Assembly: GCF_030272615.1 (NCBI RefSeq)
Contig: NC_081414.1
Location: 818,534,396-818,598,395, forward strand
Reading direction: 5' to 3'
DNA length: 64,000 bases
Origin: Cryptomeria japonica
Taxonomy: Eukaryota > Streptophyta > Pinopsida > Cupressales > Cupressaceae
A program made the position numbers and the translations under genes. The notes below the pieces were generated by a model, which did no database searches, was not told where the DNA came from, and saw nothing but the letters and a program-made list of their open reading frames with translations. How positions within the stretch are numbered: position 1 is the first letter of the stretch; each line of letters starts with the position of its first letter. Shown here one piece after another: positions 1 through 11,180 of the stretch.

Positions 1-59
1 AGTAGAAGAGTTTGAATTATCCTTCATCCGTTGAAGAAGCAACAAGCAAGGTGGAATCT

Positions 60-350
60 AGCTCTGATTTGGAGGTTGGTGCCTCATAGAAAAGAGATTG
101 GTGTCTCCTGCTGAGTTGGTTCTTCCAATGGGTTGGTGTCTACATATTTAGAAGTGGGAGTTGGTGCTTATAGTGGGTTGGTGCTCACAAACTAAGTTAG
201 GGGTTGGTGCCTGTAGTAAGTTGGTGCTTGCAAACATTGTAGAAGACGAAATATATAAAATCATTAATTTGCTGTGGTTTTTCTCCCGTTTGGGTTTTCA
301 TGTCAAACATTGTGTTCTTACTTTGTGCATGATTGTTTAAACCCACTTGT
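60..350 (+). repeat. Possible 3' part of an LTR (remnant)
   Basis: The stretch has a loose series of GTTGGTGCC-like words between 70 and 235, then a TATATAAAAT-type AT block near 250. It ends in a run resembling the U5 end of plant copia LTRs (GGTTTTTCTCCCGTTTGGG, then a TTGTGTTCTT-like segment near 310). No partner LTR, primer site or target duplication was found, so this is only a remnant call. Confidence 0.3.
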
Positions 351-359
351 TAGAGAGTA

Positions 360-610
360 AGATGGTTGCTCCCCTTTTACTTTTTCATGATTAGTAAAAT
401 AATGAGGTGGTTCTTTCTAAATGAATTTGAGGCTAGTTTCAACTAAAAAATTGACAACCTTTACCACTTGTAGGAAGATAGCATCTTTATGCTTCTTAGG
501 GTTAGGCATCTTCTCATAATGTATTTCCTATTCAAGGATTCAAGTCCCCTAACATTCCAGCAAGTGCAGTAAAAAATCATCAGTAATCATCAAATGAGAA
601 TCTTCTTTAG
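360..610 (-). pseudogene. LINE ORF2 endonuclease, N-terminal remnant
   Basis: Read on the minus strand, the bases near 560-515 encode CWNVRGLESLNRK, the hallmark start of the apurinic-like endonuclease of plant LINE (L1-type) ORF2 proteins. The frame then degenerates, with stops and shifts, and the element leaves the window on the left. It lies downstream, in LINE order, of the zinc-knuckle ORF at 1278-1910 on the same strand, so both belong to one decayed element. Confidence 0.65.
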
Positions 611-1277
611 GGTTCCTAAAATTATCAAAGCATTGTGGAAGCCTATTATTTTTTTCTTTTCTCTTAGAGTAGGCCTCAAATTCTTCTTTTCTTCTCTGCT
701 TTTTTTTCTTTTCTACTTTTATTTATCCATTAATTATGGGTAGAGTTACTAATTTACTTGGGAATGTATGTTCACCAGGTTGTGGAGATGCTACTAGCTC
801 AAGAATTATTTTCTTTTCAGCTGACTTATCATTGTCCAACATCCCTATTTGTTGGACCTTTGTTTTTACTTTGTCCTTTATAATCGATTTCATTATTAAT
901 CCTTAAATTTTGATCGTTTAAAAGTACCAGTTGGGTATTAACATCCTAACCAAGGTTACAATTAGACAATGGGATCATTGTAGGCTTGAAAACATAGCTT
1001 ATAATTAAGTAGGGAGGGCAAAAAGGAGATGAGGTCATGATCATGTTCTAAGACAGGGCTCATACTACTTGGAGAATCAAGAATATCTGTTAATCTTTCA
1101 GACTTTCATCTTTACCTTCAAATTCATGTATTATATTCATAATTTTAGAGGACCTACCATTGGCCTCGTGAGGGCTTTTTTCCTCCTCCCTCACTAGTTT
1201 ATTTACCAATTTATCATTCTCGCTTGTGTAATGAGCCACCTTATTGGACAAAGGCTCAATGTGTTTTGAAGGTTACA
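611..1277 (-). mobile_element. LINE spacer between ORF1 and ORF2 remnants
   Basis: This ~670-bp AT-rich stretch lies between the ORF1 tail and the endonuclease start of the LINE on the minus strand. It has no usable reading frame and no recognisable domain. I assign it to the LINE by position only. Confidence 0.4.
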
Positions 1278-1910
1278 TTATATTGTGTGAATTCTATTTC
1301 CTTTGTTTTGCATAATCCTTCGTGTTCTTGGGCATTTTTTCTTATGTCCAAGGCTAGCATTAGACATAGATAACAAATTTGTTTCTTGCTCCACTTGGCA
1401 TGTGATAATGTTCGGGTTTTCATCAACACACTCAATTTTTGATGAAATGGTATCAAAGGTTAGGTTTTTTAATTTATCTTTTAACACATTGATATTTGCA
1501 TTAACATTTATACTGATAGGGCTTTTAGAGAAAGCTCTTGGTAATTCTTTTGAATTAAGTTTTACATCATTTTTGCTTGGATTTTCTAGAGCAGGGTTTA
1601 AAATAAGAGCCCTTAGTAATTTTTCTATTGAACATAAATTTGTATCCTTTTTGCTAGGGTTTTTTAGATTAGGGTCAATAATATTTTTATTGGAGTTTAC
1701 CATATTAGCTCCTAGATTAGAAGCACGTTCTATTGGAACAAAAGAGGCTTGATTAGACTCCTTGACATTCTTCACACTAGTCTTCCTACTCGCAAAGCCC
1801 CTAAGGTTGGGGATAGCAAGATTTTGGTTAAGTTTTGGATCTTCTGTTTTATTTTTCATTATAGGGCAATTTCTTTTGAGATGCCCCTCCTTTTTGCACA
1901 TGAAGCACAC
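1278..1910 (-). pseudogene. LINE ORF1 C-terminal part with CCHC zinc knuckle
   Basis: An open stretch of 210 codons begins with CFMCKKEGHLKRNC, a CX2CX4HX4C zinc knuckle. An Asn/Lys/Ser-rich tail with no other domain follows. Zinc knuckles after a DUF4283-type domain are typical of the ORF1 protein of plant L1-type LINEs, where they bind the element's RNA. The apparent start Met is internal: similarity continues upstream (1911-2165) across stops. The element is therefore an inactive copy, although this stretch has stayed open. The long plus-strand frame over the same bases is a shadow. Confidence 0.7.
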
Positions 1911-2165
1911 ACTTAGACCCCTTTAGGATTTAATTTTTCAAGAGAATACTTCCCCCATTGAACTCCATTTCAATAATCTCATGAAAATATATTCCCGGGG
2001 ATAGAGATATTAACAATCTTGCATCCATATGCTAGAGAATGGAATTGGTCTTGTCAATCTTATACAACTTTTATTGGAGAGAGAAATCGTGGTAGAAATG
2101 TCCACAGTTTGGGAGGGACATTCTTTATAGTTACCCATCTAGAGTAGGAGACTATGCATCCACAA
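1911..2165 (-). pseudogene. LINE ORF1 DUF4283-like remnant
   Basis: Minus-strand translation gives WVTIKNVPPKLWTFLP, which fits the W-V-x-L-x-N-L-P-x-x-L-W core of DUF4283 domains in plant LINE ORF1 proteins. Stops and frameshifts follow before the zinc knuckle. Order (DUF4283, then CCHC) and strand agree with the neighbouring LINE pieces. Confidence 0.5.
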
Positions 2166-2169
2166 TGAT

Positions 2170-2640
2170 ACGAAAGGGCGGATCGAAAGCCATAGCCTAT
2201 AACTCAGAAGTGGATTAACCATAGCTTGCCATCACTTCAACGACATCTACCAACGACAATTCCCATCCCACTCGCCACCCACCCACCCCTGCATTTGGAG
2301 GTAGAGCTATGTAGGGATACACGGAGATCCTAGTTCCAAGTCATGGTTACTCAGTTTCCCCATAAGCCGCAACAAAAGTCGACCCAACACCAGTAGCTCC
2401 TTATCGAGATCCATTAGATCCAATTGAACCGACAGTTGATTGAGCAACAGATACTGATCTAAGGTCTCAGTAGCACCACCAGCAACAAGACGAGTAGCAA
2501 AGCCATATGTAGATCATTCGTACCCAGTTCTAGTTGCCTATAGATAAGTAGGGGCCACCACCAGCTTGACCAACATCCCTTTCATATCCAGTTCCAGGTC
2601 CACTAGGTCAAAATATGAATTCAAAATAGACATTTGCTTT
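2170..2640 (-). pseudogene. Ruined Gly/Ser-rich protein copy (hnRNP-like?)
   Basis: On the minus strand several frames read Gly/Ser/Thr/Tyr-rich protein broken by stops and shifts, for example GPGTGYERDVGQAGGG and STVGSIGSNGSR. Such composition is common in the C-terminal regions of plant hnRNP-type RNA-binding proteins, so a degraded copy of such a gene is plausible. No RRM is present. The block is clearly richer in GC than its surroundings. The family assignment is an inference. Confidence 0.3.
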
Positions 2641-3370
2641 CAGGGTCTTTACCCTGGTTCTTGTAGCTACGGTGAGGGAATAAGGCTACTCAACTAATAG
2701 GCAGACCCAAACTCATTACCTAACTAAAGGATACGCGGGAGCTCCTGAATTATAGATAGTAGGTTGCCCCTTACTTTCTTTGGGGCAAGGATTTCTTTCT
2801 GCCGGAAGGCAAGAGGCTTGATCCGTAGGAGGATGCTACATTAAATGAAAGCATGCTCGGATGGTACCTATATAACTGGGGCGGTCGTTCGTACAATCGC
2901 ATAAATGGGAGGGAAGAATCGCAGCGGCCGACTCGTTGCTCGATTTCGTCCTAGGCAGGGGTAGGGGGGAATGTCGAGTTGTGGGAGGGTTGAAAAGGGT
3001 GGGAGGATGGAAGAATCCCTGATGGATCTTTCTTGCTGCTCGACTCACGCGAACATGATTGTCAAACCTACCGGGGGTGAGAAGGAGGGTCCTCCTTCGG
3101 AAGTCGGGAAGTAACGAGTTGACAATCGGAAGGTCCTACTATTCTAAGGGCTTTATTTTCGGAAGAAAGAAGGTTTAGGTTATCAGATAAAAAAAAGTTA
3201 GGCCACCACAGAGTGAGGACTCCTCCTATTGGCGGGGCGGGGGTGAAAAGATGGCTGGCCCCGACTAAGGATGGTCGAGAAAGTTTGGGGGTTATATTGT
3301 CGAGTGCTACAAGAGGTTCAGGATGGACATAACTCTTTACACCTCTGGTTCGAGTTGGAAATTAGTTTAT
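2640..3370. other. GC-rich organelle-like insertion (possible NUMT)
   Basis: This ~730-bp block is much richer in G+C than the surrounding nuclear DNA. It has the texture of plant mitochondrial spacer DNA: purine-rich runs such as GGAAGAAAGAAGG, mixed GGGG/CCCC tracts and few AT-rich stretches. I recognise no mitochondrial gene in it. The small open frame on the minus strand near 2836-3048 has no recognisable domain. Confidence 0.35.
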
Positions 3371-5600
3371 TAGTTTCACCGCATCCAAACGAAACGCCCC
3401 ACTGATTCTTCTCAAAGGGAGGTTGGGAGGTAGTTCTAGCCTTGACTGGAGGACCTTTCGTCCATGAATTTTATTGCAATTCAATGTAGTGAGAAAGATA
3501 GCCACATTTTTTAACCTATTTTCTTCTTGATTCATTGCAACTACCATCTCAAGGTCAGTTTAAACAATTTTTTTTCTATGGCTACATGGAGAACACTTAC
3601 CTTCTACATTGGTGGCCACTCCTGCTCACTAATTTTTTTCCATCTTGAATTGTGATAGCAACAAACTTTGTAGAGGGTGGAATTTTAACTTACAATCCTT
3701 TGCTACAATGCCATGAAATGATCGCTCTACTCCCTTACTAAAGAAGGCATTAATGAGTAATGACACCAAAGAATAAAATAGAGTGTATATGAGAAAGGGG
3801 ATACAAAACCTTAGAGGAGGGCCATAAGCCTCTCCCAAGACGTAGACTTCAACCAAGCTATTGATTGCTTGGAAACCCTCGTTGCCCTTTGCCTCCACAA
3901 TTGTTCATTTGAAAACTCCTTTCCCTTCAATGTCCGATCCTCATTCTCATAGGCTTGCCTTCCCTTTTCTTGAGTGCATATTTCTTTCATTGTAGCAATA
4001 GGATGGGATCAAGACCAAAAGCACCAATATTACCAACAATGGAAGTGAAGGGCTCAAGGGGTATAACTTGTTTGCCCTATTTTTTGTGCAGTCTAAAGAA
4101 ATTGTATTTCATTGATAATACAAGTGCAAGGTTGAAGGGCTTCTCGACATAATGACTTCCTTCAATCATTTTATTATATAATTATTAATATATAGTTCAA
4201 TAATAAACAAAATATTCTAATACAGTAATATAATAGTTTAAATTTTAAAACTAATTTATAATATCAATTATGAACAATAGCGCACATAGTTTTTCCCACT
4301 ATTTCTCTTTCAAGTATGAGTATTGATTTGCAAATCTTATCAACCATGAAATTTAGTAAGTGACGCCATGGATTGCTCCTCTTGCTTTTTACTTCTTCAA
4401 AGTGCCTCTTATTTTTATTTTGGTGTTGCCTATCATGTTACACTCATTAGAGTTGGTCCAAAGCATTGATTCTACCAACTTGTAAGGTAAAAGCTAACAT
4501 TTTAATCAGATGTTGTAGACATTTCAGAACATGAATATTGCCAGGCACAATATAGAAATTGTGCATCAACATATAATTGACCATTGATTAATCCTACACT
4601 TACTCTTTTCCAGACAAGGATCATCTTAGAAGAACCACCTATGATTGAAAGGTAGAGACAACCAATAGATAACATTAGTACTTGTTATGATGTGTATAAG
4701 ACTCTTAACCCGGATGTTAATGATATGTTAGCTTTTGAAGATTTTTGCAACATGGAAATGAGATACCCATTTAGGAGAAGATTTTAATAGGAACCAAACC
4801 AATAAGGATCTCCAAATGCAGAGGACAGAGTTTTGTGGAGTAGAAGAAATAGAAAATGTCTAATATAAAGCTCAAGACAACATTGAGCAAGAACAAAGGG
4901 GACTCAATGGGCAAGTTGAAGATAAAAATTCTTTGTTAGTCGGTGAATTATTGACTTCTAATGGTTGAATGTGTCACAAATTAGTGAGGGTGTGAAGGAG
5001 GGAAAGACATCACTCATTGGATGTGATGAGTGTAAGAGAGGAAAGATGCGTCTAATCAGGAACTATCCTTAAAACTTTCAAATGGTGAGCCATTGATTGA
5101 TTTTCAAAATAACATTTTAGATGGATATGCATTGAAGAAAATATTTTGAGTCAAAAGGATAGGAGTGTTGAGGGTTTCTCCACAATTGCTATTTTGGTAA
5201 GGAGTGTGATCTCCTTGTTGGCAGCTCTAGGTATGAAAAAGATAATCATATTTTAGATTTGTTGATTCCTCATATGTCTGTACAAAATTCTTGTCATCAT
5301 TGAAAGCATGCTAAAAAGGGTGATAGAGTAAGGGATAAAATTTGCAATATAGGGCATGCGACTCTTTGATTCAAGTTCATGCATGTGGGATCCACGTGAT
5401 CTTTTGAGGGTCAAAGTGGATAGAGGCATTGATATCACTATTGAGTTCTTTATCTCTTGTATTTAGATTGAAAAGAAGTTTATGAGGAATCATATAGGGT
5501 TTGTTGTGCATCCTAACCACATTGTGAAGGATCAATGTTCGTAATTCATAGATCACACCTTGGAGCAAAATACCACAAAGACAAGATTATGGGAGGTGTT
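3371..5600. other. Unassigned AT-rich stretch
   Basis: Only short open frames of up to 89 codons occur, on both strands, and none shows a domain or composition I recognise. No terminal repeats, splice-flanked exons or RNA genes were seen. It is probably old, decayed repeat DNA. Confidence 0.4.
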
Positions 5601-6170
5601 TGTCATGCCCTTGCCAGAATTAACCTCGAAAACAGATTGCAGATGAACCAATGTAATTTTCTGCCACCAACATGTAGCCAATGATTATGGCGATTAAAGT
5701 AAATAAGGAGGGTAATCAATGGAGATCATTTTTGTCCAGAAGATATACTTGTTGCTTATATAGTTTACTTATGGAAGGGTTGTGACTCCTCCCAACTATA
5801 AGACATTAAAGGGAAATCATTTCAGTAAGAGGAGAGGAATTGGGAATAAATATATGTGATTTGCAAGTAAATAATCCAGCCAAAGAGGATGAAAACCCTA
5901 ACATCTCCTATCAAGTTATTGGACAAAAACCCATAACTTGTCTAGATATCAAGGACAAACATTAAAGGAAAAATAGCTACAAATGGGAAGGAGAATTACA
6001 GGAAAAAATTAAGAGAGTCTATTTTCAAAATTATGTCAAAGTGATAAACTGAATATTATAGTAAAATTTATAATTTTTTATTAGGTTAATTTATTTTTAC
6101 ATGTAACATTTTGAGTTAGAATTATTGTATTAAGGCAAAAATAAGAAATGAACTAGAACAGGGCATTACA
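5601..6170 (+). mobile_element. Solo LTR, Ty3/gypsy type (570 bp)
   Basis: The stretch begins TGTCATGCCC and ends GGGCATTACA, an inverted pair (TGTNATGCCC) typical of plant Ty3/gypsy LTRs. No second LTR, primer-binding site or gag-pol follows, so it is a solo LTR left by recombination. The flanking 5-mers, GTGTT and GTGGC, match only partly, so the insertion is old or an edge has been altered. Orientation is not fixed by the ends alone. Confidence 0.6.
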
Positions 6171-6293
6171 GTGGCCAAATGGAAATGGTCACCACGGGTT
6201 GCTTAATGTGGAAAGATGGTAAGAAAAATAAATGTAAATTGAATGTTCAAGATTTTATGAGTAAGCATGGTATGTTGTTGTTGGAGTCAAGCC

Positions 6294-6635
6294 ACGTACA
6301 TGGTTGCTCCTTATGGATCGATGCTGGTGAGTTCAAGAAGAATGTGATACTACAAACTGGGTTCACAATTCCTTGCAATTTAAGGCCGAACTTTGAGCAC
6401 TTGGAGTGGACATAAGGTATTCTATGATTCCAATATCATGGGTCTAGGTGAGATAAGCTACATACATGGTTGCTCGTTATGGATTAATACTGGTGAGCTC
6501 AAGACGAATGTGATACTAGAAAATGGCTTCACCATTCCTTGCAATTTAAGGCTGCACTTTTCAGCACTTGCAGTGGACATAAGGTATTCTATGATTCCAA
6601 TAGCATTTGTTTAGGTGTTCTATGTTTCCAATATC
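6294..6635 (+). repeat. Tandem duplication, unit ~170 bp (2 copies)
   Basis: Two head-to-tail copies start with CATGGTTGCTC near 6298 and 6468. Both include TTCCTTGCAATTTAAGG and TGGACATAAGGTATTCTATG. Open frames of 73-78 codons cross the copies in different frames, so protein coding is not conserved between them. Confidence 0.8.
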
Positions 6636-8351
6636 ATTTGTTTAGGTGTGGTATCTTCTTATAATGGTAATTGATCTACCATGGATCAGCTTTGCACGGT
6701 CTTTGATTTTGCCCTTCCAAGAGTGCCATTGGGTAAAGAGTATTATCAAGAGTTAGGGAGGAGTTCTGTTGGATATATCCTTCCTATTGAGAGAGTTATG
6801 GGCAACACAAGAAAGATGTCAAGGAGAAGTTTACATGAATAGAGAAATGTTGTATAAGCATGGTCAGGCAACTCCAAACAAGGCATGAAGGGAATCGGTA
6901 GTGATAGAATTCTATCATCAAATGAGAGAAGAAAAATGCCTAGGACAGCTATGAACCAAGTTGTGATCATTAATGCTGCTGCCATCACCATCATCAGCCA
7001 CCAGTTTATTTCAGTTGCACCCATACAAGTGGATATGCAGGTGTTTCCAGTCCCACGAAGGGGTGTCTTTCACTCCATGACTGCTTATTTAGAATATTCA
7101 GTTCTTACAGGGATATTTTCAGCCTCTGCATTGCTCATATTTTCTAGTTTTGTAAAGTAGTTTCAGTTTTGCAGCTGTTGTACCATTGTTATGTTGGTAG
7201 TTTCAGATCATGAACTGCTGTTATCAGTCACGAACAGCTGCAAGTTTGTACATTTTATGGAGGTTGCATCATTGGATGATGTTGGTAGAAGGGTTCAGCT
7301 GGGAGGAACAATCATTTCAGCCACTCTAGATCTAATTTGGGTGAGATTTCAAGGGGTTTGTGGCTTTTGTAACTTGTTTCTAGCCCATACACAATCTGAT
7401 TTACACCATATATTGCAGGAGATAGTTTGCAACATCATTGAAAGGTCAATTGGAACTCAAGGTTTTGGCTATGAAACTCTAATAAGCATTCAAAATTCTT
7501 CATCCCATAGAAGCAGCCAAGTGGAGCAATAAAATTAATGGCGGTGAGTACAAATGGCAGCTTTTGGACTTGTGGGAGTTTATAGATGATCTCTTGCATC
7601 ATCAAATCGAAAAGGATCATCATGAGAGCGAGTTGTATTGTTTTTGTCTTATACCATTTTGGAGACTCCTTGAGATCTCTTCATGAGACTTCTAGAGGTT
7701 TATATTGTGAATCATTGCACACTTGTATTGTTTCCCAATTGCAAAAGGTTGTGTACAATCGTTGTGGAAGATGTTAATTTGTTGGACCAAGTTGCTTTGC
7801 TTGACAAGCATGAGAATTTTTATACTTTTAGAGCATGTGATAATGTCATGGAGAGTTGGTTGCCTTCATTACTTGATCCTAGTCGAAAATGGAAAGTTTT
7901 AAACGTGCATTCCCTCACAGATCTCCCTAAGGTTTGCATTTATGCTGTAATGAGTCATGAGGTCAAGTTGTTTTTAAAAAAGGTGATAAAATTACGAGTT
8001 GTACATTGGAGATAGAGGATCTCATAGGTCTCTTTGGCAAGAGTTGTCTCACTTGACAAGTACAAGATACAAACGCATCATTTGACAAGCACACAGTCTA
8101 GGCTCTATGAGCATTACAACATGACTCATCACATTGTTACAGTGTTAAACAATGATTTTTCTTAGTGGCAAATATTCGTCAATTGGCTAATAGTTAAATT
8201 TTGGGAATCAAAATTTGGCTAATAGTTCAAGCTAATATGGTGGCTTAAATTGTCAGATTTTCATAATTTTTTTTTTAATCCTATTTAAATCACCAAGAAT
8301 ATTTATTTTATTTAACTTTTTAATTAAAAAAATTGCCACAATATTTGAAAA
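6636..8351. other. Unassigned stretch with short open frames
   Basis: The longest plus-strand frames, at 7191-7532 (113 codons) and 7683-8015 (110 codons), show no domain, signal peptide or repeat I can name. Both could be chance frames or exon relics. No element ends were found. Confidence 0.35.
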
Positions 8352-8362
8352 TGTTTAGATTT

Positions 8363-8646
8363 AAAAATAATAATAATGCTTGGTAAACTTTTTAGCGTGA
8401 CCGGCTACGCTGGCATGACATGCCCTCCGGCTCCACATGAAACGCTTTTGACTCGGAGCTATGAACCAGTGAGGCCACAATCGGGGGACCTCATCCCCAC
8501 AATTCACTTGTTCAAACCCGCGAGCACAACGACACAACAAAGACACAACGTCTGCGAGCACAATGGCCTAGTAGGGGTTTGAACCTTGGTGGCTGCTTCA
8601 CCAACGAAGTGTTTTAACAGCGACACTACATGTCCAAAGACATATT
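8363..8646 (-). mobile_element. SINE (tRNA-like head) with target duplication
   Basis: On the minus strand the element starts with a tRNA-like head: an A-box-like segment, then a B-box-like GGTTCAAACCCC (8574-8585). Its body includes GGGGATGAGGTCCCC. It ends in a short ATTATTATTATT-type tail at the low-coordinate end. It is flanked by an 11-bp duplication with one mismatch: TGTTTAGATTT at 8352-8362 and TGTCTAGATTT at 8647-8657. Length, internal promoter and tail fit a plant SINE copied by a LINE reverse transcriptase. Confidence 0.75.
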
Positions 8647-8657
8647 TGTCTAGATTT

Positions 8658-9390
8658 TATGTTATTGTAGAAATATATATTAATTTCATAATTTACTAGC
8701 AATATCATGATTATTAGTTTTTTTTTAGGGGGTAAATAAGGTTTCAAAGGTACCCAAAACTCTTTTCAAACAAAGTTTGCTAGAATTTGAAACCCACTAC
8801 ACAAACAAACAATAGCCAACCAATAGAAAATCAGAAGCTAAAAAACATGAAAGTCCTAAGCCACCAAACATATCAGCTTAGGAAAACATAAGTAATGGGT
8901 TTTGAAAGTCTCCCATAACCTTCATCGTACAACACAATAAGGTTACATCTTCTTCCTTAGTTTCCACCTCAATAGAAAAGAAAAGAAAGAAATTTGAAAT
9001 AAGGACAGTAACAAACCCCTTCCACCAGCTCCTAATCTCCCCCACCCAAACCATTTGCACTTGAATAGTCCCCACCTCCATATGAGAGCTCTCCACCTCA
9101 ATAGTAGAAGCATGAAGAGAAGACGGGGTAATAACCATTGTGGAAAATTGCCAAAAGGAAACAATATAATTGATTTTTAAACCCTAAACATGCTTATCTT
9201 GTTTTTTGACATGGTAGCTCTTCAATGCAAGCCCCAAGGGATCCCGTTGACTGATATGTGTATCATATACTTGCCATCCCTTTTTTGTAATATTAAGTTT
9301 ATGTTAATATAAATTTGATGAGGAAGAGTGCTTTAACGAGAATGGGCAAATCATATGTGTTTTCAATTCTACACTGCCTATCCCTACTCT
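8658..9390. other. Unassigned AT-rich spacer
   Basis: The frames on the minus strand at 8878-9164 are short, overlap each other, and show no recognisable domain. Nothing else was seen. Confidence 0.4.
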
Positions 9391-9875
9391 GAGCCTGCAA
9401 CCAAAGAATAATTAAAATATGTATATATTTTTATCAATAATCTTGTTTAATTATTTGTGGCTTAAAAAAATATTATAAATAATAATTTATAAGAAAATGT
9501 ATTTGGAATATAGATTGATTTTAATATTTTATAAAAAAATGTTTTATCTCATCAAAACTATTAATTGTTAATAAAATAATATATTAATAAAATTATTATT
9601 TGTTTGATTGAGTGAAGGGTGAAAGCTAATAAATCGTTTGAGCTTGCAACCAAAGAATAATTAAAATATGTATATATTTTTATCAATAATCTTGTTAATT
9701 ATTTGTGGCTTAAAAAAATTATTATAAATAATAATTTATAAGAAAATGTATTCGGAATATAGATTGATTTTAATATTTAATAAAAAATTGTTTTATCTCA
9801 TCAAAACTATTAATTGTTAATAATATTATATATTAATAAAATTTGTTTGATTGATTAAAGGGTGAAAGCTAATAA
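9391..9875 (+). repeat. Tandem duplication, unit ~245 bp (2 copies)
   Basis: Copy one begins GAGCCTGCAACCAAAGAATA at 9391 and copy two begins GAGCTTGCAACCAAAGAATA at 9640. Both run through GTGAAAGCTAATAAAT. The second copy is slightly shorter. The unit is very AT-rich and non-coding. Confidence 0.85.
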
Positions 9876-10147
9876 ATATTCAAAATTATAATTGAAAAAC
9901 ATTCTAGAATTAATGAAAATTTGAAACTATTCTGATTTTGAGAAATTATATATTTGCAGATGTTTGATAAAGTTGCCAAGTTATTGCCAATTTGTTTCTG
10001 AGTGTATTGGTGAGTCCTGAGTTTTTAAAATTTTTGGGCCAGCCTAGTCATTGCAGAGTCTGAGTTTATCAACTATGGTAATAACAACATAGGCTCTCAA
10101 CTGTAAATCAATAACTTGAGAATACAAAGCTCTATAGAGACCCACAA
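9876..10147. other. Unassigned AT-rich spacer
   Basis: No open frame, repeat or element end was recognised between the two tandem repeats. Confidence 0.4.
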
Positions 10148-10246
10148 GATCAGATTTCTTCACCTAAACAGCAAATGCAAGATCAGATTTCTTCACCTAA
10201 ACAGCAAATGCAAGATCAGATTTCTTCACCTAAACAGCAAAACACC
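10148..10246 (+). repeat. 33-bp minisatellite, 3 units
   Basis: The unit begins GATCAGATTTCTTCACC and ends AGCAAATGCAA. It occurs three times head to tail at 10148, 10181 and 10214 with almost no divergence, so the array is young. The last unit breaks off after AACAGCAAA. Confidence 0.9.
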
Positions 10247-10541
10247 AACCAAAAACACCATAAATCAACAAAACTACTTCTAAAAGCATAGGGGTAACAA
10301 ACTTCAAAATACAGGAAAACCTCAAACACCCCTGTCACAAACATTCTACAGCTATTACCACATCAAACCAAAACCACTGAAGGCATCTCTGGAAGATTAA
10401 CCCCAGCAAGGAGGAAGTTGCATGAATGATACCCAGCAAGGAACTCAATCACGACCAGGCTCAGCAAAACCAATGCCCACCCTCACCACAAGTACTCATG
10501 ATCATTAGTTACTTTAGTGATATTAATATTTAGTTGCCACC

Positions 10542-10742
10542 ATTGATTCAAAATATAATTTAATAGCACTCATCGTATTTTGTGAGGTAAAATTTACCCA
10601 CAGTTTGTAATGTCCATGGGGCCTGAATTCGCTTTTGAATCATTGATCTCCATTGAACAATTCAGACCCTGTAAGCATTATAAACCATGGGTACATTTTA
10701 CTTAACAAAATACAATGAGGGGTATTAGACTATATTTTGAAT
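10542..10742. mobile_element. MITE, split by a hAT element
   Basis: The left end ATTGATTCAAAATAT is matched in reverse by ATATTTTGAATCAAT once the hAT insertion at 10743-11168 is removed. The arms pair over roughly 90 bp (TATTTTGT and GTAAAATNTACCCA on each side). No clear flanking target duplication was seen, so the superfamily stays open. The last bases of the right end lie at 11177-11180. Confidence 0.65.
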
Positions 10743-11168
10743 CTAAGTTGCAGGGTTCGCCCCCCTAGACCCCTGGTCCGGTCCGACTGTTGTCCGTACA
10801 GGGTCAGTGATTCACAGGACTGGTTCGGACCAGGTCGAACCCAAGAAGACCCAGGTTGAACCCGAGGGTCTGATGGCCCAAAAATGGTGTGTTTTTGCAT
10901 TTTTTTTTTTTGAAATCCACCATATAAAAAAATTAAATTATAACCCTAAAAGTGAGTTTTATAACATTAACTTGGCTCATTTCACACAAGCAACATGACT
11001 ACAAGCAAGGGGAATCGAAGATGTGGGATATAGAGAAAGAGTATACTGATTTGGATGCTTTCACTTGTCAGCTTGTTTTTGTAATTAATGAACCCAAACG
11101 AACCCAAACCCCTTTTCATAATTCTGCAGTATCGGCGTACCGGTGTCGAACCTGAAACGGCAACTTAG
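10743..11168. mobile_element. Non-autonomous hAT-type element (426 bp)
   Basis: It is bounded by CTAAGTTGC and GCAACTTAG. Secondary inverted similarity follows just inside (AGGGTTCG and CGAACCT). It is flanked by a perfect 8-bp duplication, TTTTGAAT, at 10735-10742 and 11169-11176. An 8-bp duplication with short inverted ends is characteristic of hAT transposons. The body is GC-rich at its left end and has no transposase, so it moved in trans. Confidence 0.8.
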
Positions 11169-11180
11169 TTTTGAATCAAT

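Noticed and set aside
1303-1752. 149-codon plus-strand open frame
   Set aside because: It is the complement of the LINE ORF1 stretch on the minus strand and lacks any domain.
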